From an uncultured beta proteobacterium (GTDB lineage Bacteria; Pseudomonadota; Gammaproteobacteria; Burkholderiales; Burkholderiaceae_C): DNA of 5,503 nt. Positions 1-5,238 of the stretch are shown here, piece after piece. Position 1 is the first letter of the stretch, and every line of letters starts with the position of its first letter. The DNA lies in the NCBI GenBank assembly GCA_903944555.1, contig CAJASG010000131.1, positions 1 through 5,503 of the forward strand, written 5' to 3'. A program made the translations under genes and the position numbers. Below the pieces are notes generated by a model that saw nothing but the letters and a program-made list of their open reading frames with translations, had not been told where the DNA came from and ran no database searches.

Positions 1-644
1 CCGTTGCTTTGGCCGGGGAACAGGTCGAGCGTGGGCGCCGCATCACCGGCGGGCACATCGTCGCCGACTTGCACTGCAGAGAGATAGTCGCTGATGGCGC
101 CGTCGTACTGGCTGATGCGGTTGAACGCGGCCACGCTCAGGGTGAACTTGGTCTTGTCGCTGACTTTGCCGTTGGCCTTCAATTCAGAAATCACGGTGGC
201 GTACTGCGACGCGTCGGTCAGCACCGCCACGTCTTTCCAGTTTTTGGCGGCGCTGCGCACCATGGCCGGGCCGCCGATGTCGATGTTCTCGATAGCGTCT
301 TCCAGCGTGCAACCGGGCTTGGCCACGGTGGCTTCAAACGGGTACAGGTTGACCACCAGCACGTCGATGGTGTCAATTTTGTGTTCGGCCAATGCGGCCA
401 TGTGCGCGGGCACATCGCGGCGGGCCAGCAGGCCGCCGTGCACACGCGGATGCAAGGTCTTGACGCGGCCGTCCAGCATTTCGGGGAAACCGGTCATCTC
501 GGCCACTTCAGTCACCGGCAGGCCCTGGTCGGCCAGCAGTTTGGCGGTGCCGCCGGTAGAGAGCAGCTTGATGCCCTGGGCGTGCAAGGCCTGCGCGAGT
601 TCGACGATGCCGGTTTTGTCCGAGACAGAAAGTAGTGCGTTCAT
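1..644 (-). CDS. purH: Bifunctional AICAR formyltransferase / IMP cyclohydrolase, N-terminal part (runs off left edge)
   Basis: PurH catalyses the last two steps of de novo purine synthesis in the cytoplasm: formylation of AICAR, then ring closure to IMP. About 214 residues are visible, starting [15 protein letters not shown]; the family is about 520-530 residues, so roughly 40% is here. The visible part is the MGS-like IMP cyclohydrolase domain (about residues 1-150) and the beginning of the transformylase domain. Family landmarks are STGGT at 29-33, [12 protein letters not shown] at 62-73, VVNLYPF near 97-103 and [17 protein letters not shown] near 119-135. The reading frame is open to the window edge with no lesion. 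The ATG at 642-644 matches the usual family start; no good Shine-Dalgarno sequence is visible before it. It lies 51 bases downstream of fis on the same strand with no convincing terminator between, so it is probably cotranscribed with dusB-fis, an order known in Betaproteobacteria. The identification is firm; cotranscription is inferred. Confidence 0.97.
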   Translation of the reverse strand, partial: MNALLSVSDKTGIVELAQALHAQGIKLLSTGGTAKLLADQGLPVTEVAEMTGFPEMLDGRVKTLHPRVHGGLLARRDVPAHMAALAEHKIDTIDVLVVNLYPFEATVAKPGCTLEDAIENIDIGGPAMVRSAAKNWKDVAVLTDASQYATVISELKANGKVSDKTKFTLSVAAFNRISQYDGAISDYLSAVQVGDDVPAGDAAPTLDLFPGQSN

Positions 645-695
645 AAGGGATGGGTAGAGTAAAAAATGGGGCGGGGCGAACGGGGAACCGTGCAC

Positions 696-932
696 CTAGT
701 CAATGAGCTTGTGGTCGAGCAGTTTCTTGCGCAAGGTGTTGCGGTTCAGGCCCAACCACTGGGCGGCTTTGGACTGGTTGTTGTCGGCATGTTCCATGAC
801 CACCTCCAGCAGGGGTTTTTCCACGGCGCGTACCAGCATGTCGTGCATGCCATCGGGCTCGGTCCCGTCCAAGTCCCGGAAATACCCTTCCAGACTCGCG
901 CGTACGCACTCATCAATGTGCTGTCGGCTCAT
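696..932 (-). CDS. fis: Nucleoid-associated DNA-binding protein Fis
   Basis: Fis is a small dimeric protein that bends DNA and acts in nucleoid organisation, growth-rate-dependent transcription and, in enterics, site-specific inversion. The 78-residue product ends in a clear Fis helix-turn-helix at about residues 49-75, with NNQSKAAQWLGLNRNTLRKK being the conserved recognition region. The central helices (about 29-47, including VRAVEKPLLEVVM) match the dimerisation core. Enteric Fis is 98 residues; the missing 20 are N-terminal, where the enteric protein has the mobile beta-hairpin arms that contact DNA invertases. This short form is usual in Betaproteobacteria. The ATG overlaps the dusB stop codon as ATGA, and an AAGGAA ribosome binding site lies inside the dusB end (941-946, 8 bases from the ATG), so translation is probably coupled to dusB. 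dusB-fis is a classical operon. Confidence 0.96.
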   Translation of the reverse strand: MSRQHIDECVRASLEGYFRDLDGTEPDGMHDMLVRAVEKPLLEVVMEHADNNQSKAAQWLGLNRNTLRKKLLDHKLID

Positions 933-1981
933 ACTGCCAATTCCTTCATATCGTGTCCCTGTGTGTTGGACCCCGCCATTTCCTGCACAGGAATGCGGTC
1001 CATTTTTTCATTCAAATCATCCATAAACCGGGCTACGGCCGCCAACTGCGCGACGCTGGTTTCCAGCGTATTCATGTGTGCCCGGAAGGCCTCGCCTTGG
1101 GGCAATTCGCGCACGTACCAGCCAATGTGTTTGCGCGCCGAGCGCACGCCGCTGAACTCGCCATACAGGCTGTAGTGGTCATGCAAATGCTCGACCAAGA
1201 GCCGCTTGACTTCACTGACCAAGGGCGGCGCCAAATGGGTTCCAGTTTCCAAAAAATGGGCGATTTCGCGAAAAATCCAGGGACGGCCCTGCGCCGCGCG
1301 ACCGATCATGATGGCGTCGGCCCCGCTGGCTTGCAGCACCGCGCGCGCCTGTTCCGGGGTGGTGATGTCGCCATTGGCCACCACCGGAATCCGCAGCGCC
1401 GCCTTGACCGCGGCCACGGTGTCGTACTCGGCTTGGCCTTTGTACCCCTGCTCGCGGGTGCGGCCATGCACGGCAATCATCTGCACGCCGGCATTCTCGA
1501 ATGCCAGCGCCAGCGCCCGGGCGTTCTTGTGGCTCTGGCTCCAACCGGTGCGCATTTTCAGCGTGACCGGCACCTGGTGCGGGGCACAGGCCGCCACCAC
1601 CGCCTCGACGATGGAGAGGGCCAAGGCTTCGTTTTGCATCAGGGCCGAGCCCGCCCATTTATTGCAGACTTTCTTGGCCGGGCAGCCCATGTTGATGTCA
1701 ATGATTTGCGCGCCGCGGTCGATGTTGTAGACGGCCGCCTCGGCCATCATTTGCGGCTCGGTGCCGGCAATTTGTACAGCGATGGGGCCCGGTTCACCGG
1801 CGTGGTTGGCGCGGCGGGAGGTCTTCAGGCTGTCCCACAGGTCGGGGCGGGAGGTCACCATTTCGCTCACCGCATAACCGGCACCCAGCCGTTTGCACAG
1901 CTGGCGAAATGGCCGATCCGTCACCCCCGCCATGGGCGCAACAAAAAGAGAATTCGTCAAAGCGAACTGACCAATGTGCAT
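929..1981 (-). CDS. dusB: tRNA-dihydrouridine synthase B
   Basis: This FMN- and NADPH-dependent enzyme reduces specific uridines in the tRNA D-loop (U17 in E. coli). From the ATG at 1981 the product has 350 residues. The N-terminal TIM barrel carries APMAGVTDRPFR at about 15-26 (FMN site), DINMGCPAKKV at 95-105 with Cys100 as the expected catalytic acid, LKMRTGW at 141-147, VHGRTR at 171-176, VANGDI at 201-206 and IMIGRAAQGRPWIFREI at about 224-240, followed by the helical tRNA-binding domain. The tail is about 30 residues longer than E. coli DusB (321 residues). A GTG at 2029 would add 16 residues. I prefer the ATG because MHIGQFALTN aligns with the E. coli start MRIGQYQLRN, although neither start has a strong ribosome binding site. 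It is the first gene of the dusB-fis-purH unit and overlaps fis by four bases. Confidence 0.96.
   Translation of the reverse strand: MHIGQFALTNSLFVAPMAGVTDRPFRQLCKRLGAGYAVSEMVTSRPDLWDSLKTSRRANHAGEPGPIAVQIAGTEPQMMAEAAVYNIDRGAQIIDINMGCPAKKVCNKWAGSALMQNEALALSIVEAVVAACAPHQVPVTLKMRTGWSQSHKNARALALAFENAGVQMIAVHGRTREQGYKGQAEYDTVAAVKAALRIPVVANGDITTPEQARAVLQASGADAIMIGRAAQGRPWIFREIAHFLETGTHLAPPLVSEVKRLLVEHLHDHYSLYGEFSGVRSARKHIGWYVRELPQGEAFRAHMNTLETSVAQLAAVARFMDDLNEKMDRIPVQEMAGSNTQGHDMKELAV
941..946 (-). promoter_or_regulatory. Ribosome binding site of fis, inside the 3' end of dusB
   Basis: On the minus strand AAGGAA lies 8 bases before the fis ATG and within the last codons of dusB. It supports the 932 start for fis and independent or coupled initiation at the ATGA overlap. 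Confidence 0.6.
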
Positions 1982-2037
1982 GCTGTGAAATCGTGGGAAT
2001 AGGAGTGAATGGGGCGCTGTGATGTGCACCGGGCTTT

Positions 2038-2043
2038 ATTCTA
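2038..2043 (-). promoter_or_regulatory. Possible -10 element of the dusB-fis promoter
   Basis: On the minus strand TAGAAT matches the sigma-70 -10 hexamer at 5 of 6 bases and sits about 57 bases upstream of the preferred dusB ATG. The hexamer 17 bases upstream is poor (CAATTG), and a better TTGCTG is only 14 bases away, so the promoter is tentative. The Fis-like site at 2047-2061 would fall in its spacer. Confidence 0.25.
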
Positions 2044-2046
2044 ACT

Positions 2047-2061
2047 GCTCAATATTTCAGC
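2047..2061. promoter_or_regulatory. Candidate Fis binding site upstream of dusB-fis
   Basis: The 15 bp read GCTGAAATATTGAGC on the minus strand. They have the G and C at positions 1 and 15, an A/T-only centre, and one of the two YR steps of the degenerate Fis consensus GNNYRNNWNNYRNNC. By my alignment 11 of 15 bases equal the high-affinity F1 core used in Fis structural work, including TTGAGC at one end. The left half breaks the consensus (G instead of a pyrimidine at position 4). The location in front of the operon that encodes Fis fits the autorepression known in enterics. This is a motif match only. Confidence 0.35.
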
Positions 2062-2070
2062 AATTGAAAT
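2054..2070. repeat. Short inverted repeat in the dusB-yqaA divergent intergenic region
   Basis: ATTTCA and TGAAAT form perfect 6-base arms around a 5-base centre and overlap the candidate Fis site. It lies between the divergent dusB and yqaA genes and could be an operator half for either, but 6-base A/T-rich arms can arise by chance. Confidence 0.3.
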
Positions 2071-2122
2071 GCCAAGTCACAGTCAACCAGCGGGCGGGCT
2101 CTGTGCCTATACTGAAGCACAC

Positions 2123-2593
2123 ATGGAACTCTGGATCAACCAACTCCTATCCCTACTGGCGCTGCCAGAGTACAGCCTGGGGACGGTTTTTGTGGTCTCG
2201 TTCATATCGGCCACCTTAGTGCCACTCGGATCGGAACCCGTGGTTTTTGGGCTGATCAAACTCAATCCGGAGTTGTATTGGCAGGTCGTGTTCGTCGCCA
2301 CGGCGGGCAACACCTTGGGGGGCGCACTGGACTGGTGGATGGGGTTTGGTGCACACCGGGTCATCGATAAATACAAACACTCAGAGCACCACACGCGGGC
2401 ACTGGCGTGGCTGGAAAAGCTGGGCCCCAAGGCCTGTTTGCTGGCGTGGCTGCCCATTGTGGGCGACCCGCTGTGTGCAGTCGCTGGTTGGTTGAAACTG
2501 CCGTTCTGGCCCTGTCTTGTCTACATGACCATTGGGAAATTTGCCCGTTATTCGCTGATGACCGCCGCCTTGATCGGCGTCTTCAGTGGCTAA
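2123..2593 (+). CDS. yqaA: YqaA family (DedA/VTT-like) inner membrane protein
   Basis: The product is a 156-residue hydrophobic protein of the small YqaA branch of the DedA/SNARE-associated (VTT) superfamily. Larger DedA relatives include lipid-carrier flippases and proteins needed for proton-motive-force homeostasis; YqaA itself has no settled function. Hydrophobic stretches lie at about 18-47, 51-73, 104-124 and 128-153. The signatures match E. coli YqaA (142 residues): SATLVPLGSEPVV at 29-41 (SATLLPGNSEVV in E. coli), GNTLGG at 62-67, a WLPIVGDPLC-AGW re-entrant-type motif at 109-123, and GKFARY at 138-143. The ATG at 2123 is preferred over one at 2069, which would add an 18-residue hydrophilic extension absent from the family; only a weak GAAG precedes it at 2114. 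It is divergent from dusB and convergent with ychF, so probably monocistronic. The family call is firm, the function unknown. Confidence 0.9.
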   Translation: MELWINQLLSLLALPEYSLGTVFVVSFISATLVPLGSEPVVFGLIKLNPELYWQVVFVATAGNTLGGALDWWMGFGAHRVIDKYKHSEHHTRALAWLEKLGPKACLLAWLPIVGDPLCAVAGWLKLPFWPCLVYMTIGKFARYSLMTAALIGVFSG

Positions 2594-2604
2594 ACACTCC
2601 CCTT

Positions 2605-2691
2605 TAAGCGGCGCAGGCAGCTATGAACTTCATAGCTGCCTGCGCATATTCCACGGGGGCTACAGCCCTTATTCGTATAAATTTTGGCGTA
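2605..2691. repeat. REP-like two-hairpin intergenic element
   Basis: The gap between the two stop codons contains the 15-bp hairpin at 2611-2645, then a spacer, then a small GC hairpin GGGC-TACA-GCCC at 2657-2668 followed by TT. The series CATAGCTGCCTGCGC, a short A/T spacer, GGGCTACAGCCC, TTATT resembles a short repeat that I recall as common in intergenic regions of Comamonadaceae genomes. That recollection is not checked here and only one copy is in the window. Boundaries are approximate. Confidence 0.45.
2611..2645. terminator. Long perfect hairpin between convergent yqaA and ychF (probable bidirectional terminator)
   Basis: GCGCAGGCAGCTATG (2611-2625) pairs perfectly with 2631-2645, giving a 15-bp stem and a 5-base loop, 17 bases after the yqaA stop. 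Neither side has a classical run of T residues, so it is a strong stem but an atypical intrinsic terminator. Its position between two converging genes fits a terminator for both strands. It forms the left half of the repeat-like element that follows. Confidence 0.55.
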
Positions 2692-3777
2692 TTACGAACT
2701 GAACAAAAAGTTCATCACATCGCCATCCCGGACGACGTATTCCTTGCCTTCGGCGCGCATCTTGCCCGCGTCTTTGGCACCCTGCTCGCCCTTGAAGGCA
2801 ATGAAGTCTTCATAGGCAATGGTCTGGGCGCGGATGTAGCCCTTTTCGAAATCGGTGTGGATCACGCCAGCGGCCTGCGGCCCGGTGTCGCCCACATGGA
2901 TGGTCCAGGCGCGCACTTCTTTCACACCGGCGGTGAAGTAGGTTTGCAGGCCCAACAGCTTGTAGGCGGCGCGAATCAAGCGGTTCAGGCCGGGTTCGGT
3001 TTGGCCCAACTCTTCCAGAAACATCTGCCGGTCTTCGTCGCTCATCTCCGACATTTCCGCTTCCAGCTTGGCGCTGATGGCCACCACCGGCGCGTTTTGT
3101 GCTGCGGCGAAGGCTTTCAGGCGGTCCAGAAACGGGTTGTTCTCAAAGCCGTCTTCGGCCACATTGGCCACAAACATGGCGGGCTTGGCGGTGATCAGGA
3201 AGAACTGTTGTAACAAAGGCAACTCTTCTTTGGTGAAGTCCAGGGTGCGCACCGGCTTGGCTTCGTTGAGCGCCACCTGGCATTTCTCTAGGATGGCCAC
3301 CAGCTTTATGGACTCTTTGTCGCCCGAGCGCGCCAGCTTGGTGACCCGGTGTTGGGCTTTCTCCACGGCGGCCAGATCGGCCAGGCACAACTCGGTCTGG
3401 ATCACCTCGATGTCGGAGATCGGGTCGACCTTGCCAGCCACGTGGATAACGTTGTCGTCTTCAAAACACCGCACCACATTGATGGTGGCATCGGTCTCAC
3501 GGATATGGGCCAAAAACTTGTTGCCCAGCCCCTCGCCGGTGCTGGCGCCCGCCACCAAGCCGGCGATATCGACAAACTCGACAATGGCGCGCTGCACCTT
3601 TTGCGGGTTGACGATGGCAGACAAAGCATCCAGCCGTGCGTCGGGCACTTCCACAATCCCCACATTGGGCTCAATCGTGCAAAACGGATAGTTCTCCGCC
3701 GCAATGCCCGCCTTGGTCAAGGCGTTAAACAGGGTCGATTTACCGACATTAGGAAGACCAACGATGCCACATTTCAT
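2692..3777 (-). CDS. ychF: Redox-regulated ATPase YchF (OLA1 family)
   Basis: YchF is a universally conserved Obg-related P-loop protein that prefers ATP, associates with ribosomes and affects the oxidative stress response. The 361-residue product is essentially full length (E. coli 363). Visible motifs are the P-loop GLPNVGKS at 7-14, G3 DIAG at 70-73, the non-canonical G4 NVAE at 205-208 that explains ATP rather than GTP preference, and His112, equivalent to the His114 implicated in hydrolysis in E. coli. A coiled-coil insertion spans about 130-195, and the C-terminal TGS domain (from about 278: [15 protein letters not shown]) ends MNFLFSS. An AAGGA ribosome binding site lies at 3789-3793, about 11 bases upstream. 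The protein starts directly M-KCGIV, whereas E. coli has MGFKCGIV, so two residues are missing, consistent with remodelling of the 5' end by the neighbouring element. Three to four bases upstream of the gene the sequence ceases to look like core genome. Confidence 0.97.
   Translation of the reverse strand: MKCGIVGLPNVGKSTLFNALTKAGIAAENYPFCTIEPNVGIVEVPDARLDALSAIVNPQKVQRAIVEFVDIAGLVAGASTGEGLGNKFLAHIRETDATINVVRCFEDDNVIHVAGKVDPISDIEVIQTELCLADLAAVEKAQHRVTKLARSGDKESIKLVAILEKCQVALNEAKPVRTLDFTKEELPLLQQFFLITAKPAMFVANVAEDGFENNPFLDRLKAFAAAQNAPVVAISAKLEAEMSEMSDEDRQMFLEELGQTEPGLNRLIRAAYKLLGLQTYFTAGVKEVRAWTIHVGDTGPQAAGVIHTDFEKGYIRAQTIAYEDFIAFKGEQGAKDAGKMRAEGKEYVVRDGDVMNFLFSS
3636..3684 (-). repeat. Arm of the inverted repeat lying inside ychF (codons about 32-47)
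   Basis: This is the intact ychF counterpart of the inverted fragment at 3807-3854. Together the two form an imperfect inverted repeat that flanks ychF's start codon and P-loop. Recombination between the arms would flip about 130-150 bp and detach the P-loop from the rest of the gene. Confidence 0.6.
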
Positions 3778-3785
3778 GATGAAAT
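3771..3785. repeat. Perfect 15-bp palindrome over the ychF start codon
   Basis: ATTTCATGATGAAAT has 7-base arms around a single central base, and the ychF ATG (3775-3777 on the minus strand) lies inside it. It could be part of the recombination junction, an operator, or a weak mRNA hairpin over the start codon. It is short and A/T-rich, so chance is possible. Confidence 0.4.
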
Positions 3786-3806
3786 TTATCCTTAGAAATC
3801 AACCCC

Positions 3807-3854
3807 TTTTGCACACCGCGCCCAATGTGGGCATCGTGGAAGTGCCTGATCCGC
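3807..3854 (+). pseudogene. Inverted, diverged fragment of ychF 5' coding sequence
   Basis: Read on the plus strand, this stretch encodes [11 protein letters not shown], identical up to the last residue to ychF residues 37-46 encoded on the minus strand. The 30 bases 3820-3849 match the reverse complement of 3641-3670 at 27 positions. The three mismatches, and a fourth at the next base, are all third-codon-position changes (GGG/GGC, ATT/ATC, CCC/CCT, GAC/GAT). An upstream TTTTGCAC (3807-3814) is also shared, with a one-base length difference between the blocks. It therefore looks like a remnant of a different ychF allele, in the opposite orientation, in the gap between ychF and the integrase gene. 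No P-loop and no start are present. Origin is unknown: an old integration scar, part of the element's attachment site, or an inversion product are all possible. Confidence 0.75.
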
Positions 3855-3909
3855 ACCATGCAAGACCGGACAGCAAAAAACAAAACCGAGTGCGTACACG
3901 ACGAACATC

Positions 3910-3930
3910 CGAGGATTTTGTCCTCGTTTT
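3910..3930 (+). terminator. Terminator-like hairpin just upstream of the integrase gene
   Basis: CGAGGA (3910-3915) and TCCTCG (3921-3926) form a 6-bp stem around the loop TTTTG, followed directly by TTTT (3927-3930). It is oriented to stop rightward transcription only 15 bases before the integrase ATG, and the integrase ribosome binding site starts 5 bases after the T run. It could insulate or attenuate the gene. The stem is short, so activity is uncertain. Confidence 0.5.
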
Positions 3931-3934
3931 GCCT

Positions 3935-3940
3935 AGGGGA
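3935..3940 (+). promoter_or_regulatory. Ribosome binding site of the integrase gene
   Basis: AGGGGA lies 5 bases before the ATG at 3946, a strong match that fixes this start. Confidence 0.65.
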
Positions 3941-3945
3941 AACTG

Positions 3946-5091
3946 ATGCCGATTGTACTTATCAGCGAGTCCATGCTGCTTCGCAGCACCATCACAGACG
4001 GGCGCATCCTTAGGGACAGGCTGCTTTGCGGCTTCTGTGTGCGGATGAATGCAAGGAAGCGCACCTTCAAAGTGGCGACCAGCGTGGCAGGCAAACAGTT
4101 CCGAATGATGCTGGGGCACTGGCCCTTAATGAGCGTCGATGAAGCCAGGGCGCTGGCGTTGGAAGTCTTGCGGGAGTGTCGGGCGGGTCGAACACCCAGC
4201 AAGGCGGTTCCGGTAGCTTTACCAACGCTGCGGGAGGCTTTGACCGCATACGGTGTGGCAAAGAAGATCAAGGACTCAAGCATCAAAAGGTATGACTCCA
4301 TTTTCAGAACCCACTTCGGTGACTGGCTGGAGCGTCCTGTCAGTGACCTTTCATTTGGCGAGTTCTCAGAACATTGCCACGCCTTTGCACAGTCCAAGGG
4401 CAATGCTTTGGTGGACGTGGGTCGCGGCATCGTCACTTCGCTGATTAAGTATGTGAATGCGGTGCACGGCCTGAGCATCGAAACACCCTTTACCAAGTTG
4501 GCAGCCGCAGGGTTGATGCCGGAACACTCCCAGCCCCGTGCGCGGGTGTTACAGGTCGAGGACTTACCAGCCTGGCGGGAGGCAGTGGACAAACTGGGCG
4601 AGAAGCAACGCGACTATCTGCTTTTGACGCTCTATACGGGCTTGCGACGCAATGAGTGCAGGGAGCTGACCCGCCAGCAGATTGACCTCACCGCGGGCGT
4701 CCTGAGCATTCCTGACACCAAGAACGGCAAGCCCCACTCTCTACCCATCACGCCGATGATGCGGGAGATTCTGGAGCGTCGGTGTTTTGGGTTGGACCCT
4801 GAAGCTGTTCTGTTCAAGGGTGTGTCGGCTGAACACGTTCACAGCATGGCAATGCGGCTGGGTGCGCCGCGCTTCATGTTGCATGACTTACGGAAGTTGG
4901 TGGCGACCGTTGGTGAGAAGCTAGGGCTTGGGGATGCTGTTTTGCGGCGGATACTGAACCACACCGCGCCCAAGACGGATGTGCTGCACAGGCATTACGT
5001 GGGGTTGAGCGAAGGCGATGTGGCTGGCGACTTAGTTCAGATTCAGGAGGCTTTGACTGGGTTGATGCTGGGTGCCCGCCAAGGTGTCTAG
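3946..5091 (+). CDS. Tyrosine recombinase (P4-type phage/genomic island integrase)
   Basis: The 381-residue protein is a complete site-specific recombinase that would integrate or excise a mobile element. Residues about 18-85 resemble the arm-type DNA-binding domain of P4-like integrases, with the pattern LRDRLLCGFCVRM, an FRMMLGHWPLMSVDEARALA block and a GRTPS end. The SAM-like core-binding domain spans about 93-190 and the catalytic domain about 200-355. The catalytic set appears complete: Arg234 in TGLRRNE, Lys259 in the TKNGK beta-hairpin, His313 and Arg316 in HDLRK, His339 in LNH and the nucleophile Tyr351 in HRHY. The start at 3946 has a strong ribosome binding site. Seven arginines are AGG (residues 23, 25, 37, 68, 115, 239, 349), a codon I do not find in ychF, supporting horizontal origin. 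It diverges from ychF and reads rightward into the presumed island, with a terminator-like hairpin just before it. The subfamily and the actual target are not proven by the sequence. Confidence 0.93.
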   Translation: MPIVLISESMLLRSTITDGRILRDRLLCGFCVRMNARKRTFKVATSVAGKQFRMMLGHWPLMSVDEARALALEVLRECRAGRTPSKAVPVALPTLREALTAYGVAKKIKDSSIKRYDSIFRTHFGDWLERPVSDLSFGEFSEHCHAFAQSKGNALVDVGRGIVTSLIKYVNAVHGLSIETPFTKLAAAGLMPEHSQPRARVLQVEDLPAWREAVDKLGEKQRDYLLLTLYTGLRRNECRELTRQQIDLTAGVLSIPDTKNGKPHSLPITPMMREILERRCFGLDPEAVLFKGVSAEHVHSMAMRLGAPRFMLHDLRKLVATVGEKLGLGDAVLRRILNHTAPKTDVLHRHYVGLSEGDVAGDLVQIQEALTGLMLGARQGV

Positions 5092-5238
5092 GCAGAGTTT
5101 TGGCCGCGCCGCATTCAATATGACAGCGGTGGTCACCAGGATGTGAAGAATGCTTCTACGCCGTTCTGGCGTTAAGGTTTCAAATTCGCTTGATCGTAGT
5201 CCTGCGCAAACCACCCATTAAGCCGTGTGATGAGCGGA
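5092..5238. other. Intergenic region between convergent integrase and hypothetical gene
   Basis: The 147 bases hold no convincing gene. One small hairpin, ACGCC-GTTCT-GGCGT at 5158-5172, is followed on the plus strand by TAAGGTTTC and could be a weak terminator of the integrase gene. A minus-strand frame open here to 5172 could be read as a continuation of the neighbouring gene after a frameshift (see findings). Confidence 0.4.

Noticed and set aside
645..695. Terminator between fis and purH.
   Set aside because: The gap has C-rich and T-rich runs but no stable stem; read-through is more likely.
953..2002. Long plus-strand open frame opposite dusB (349 codons).
   Set aside because: It is a shadow of the GC-rich dusB coding strand; the sequence is His/Gly/Arg-rich with no family features.
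1982..2029. GTG start at 2029 adding 16 residues to DusB.
   Set aside because: The extension is not seen in DusB relatives, and the ATG at 1981 aligns with the family start; there is no strong ribosome binding site for either.
2108..2113. TATACT as a -10 box for yqaA.
   Set aside because: It would start transcription only a few bases before the ATG and has no acceptable -35 at 16-18 bases.
2069..2122. Upstream ATG for the YqaA protein.
   Set aside because: It would add a hydrophilic 18-residue tail before the first membrane segment that the family lacks.
3704..3946. Plus-strand open frame reading through the ychF antisense into [11 protein letters not shown] and ending TGATG at the integrase start, suggesting translational coupling.
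   Set aside because: It begins antisense inside ychF, has no ribosome binding site, and the hairpin at 3910-3926 lies inside it. The shared peptide is explained by the inverted ychF fragment.
3933..4592. Minus-strand open frame opposite the integrase gene (219 codons).
   Set aside because: Ser/Arg/Lys-rich antisense shadow of a gene with a complete set of catalytic motifs.
5032..5214. Small minus-strand frame in the integrase 3' end and following gap.
   Set aside because: It overlaps the integrase coding end, has no ribosome binding site and no recognisable similarity.
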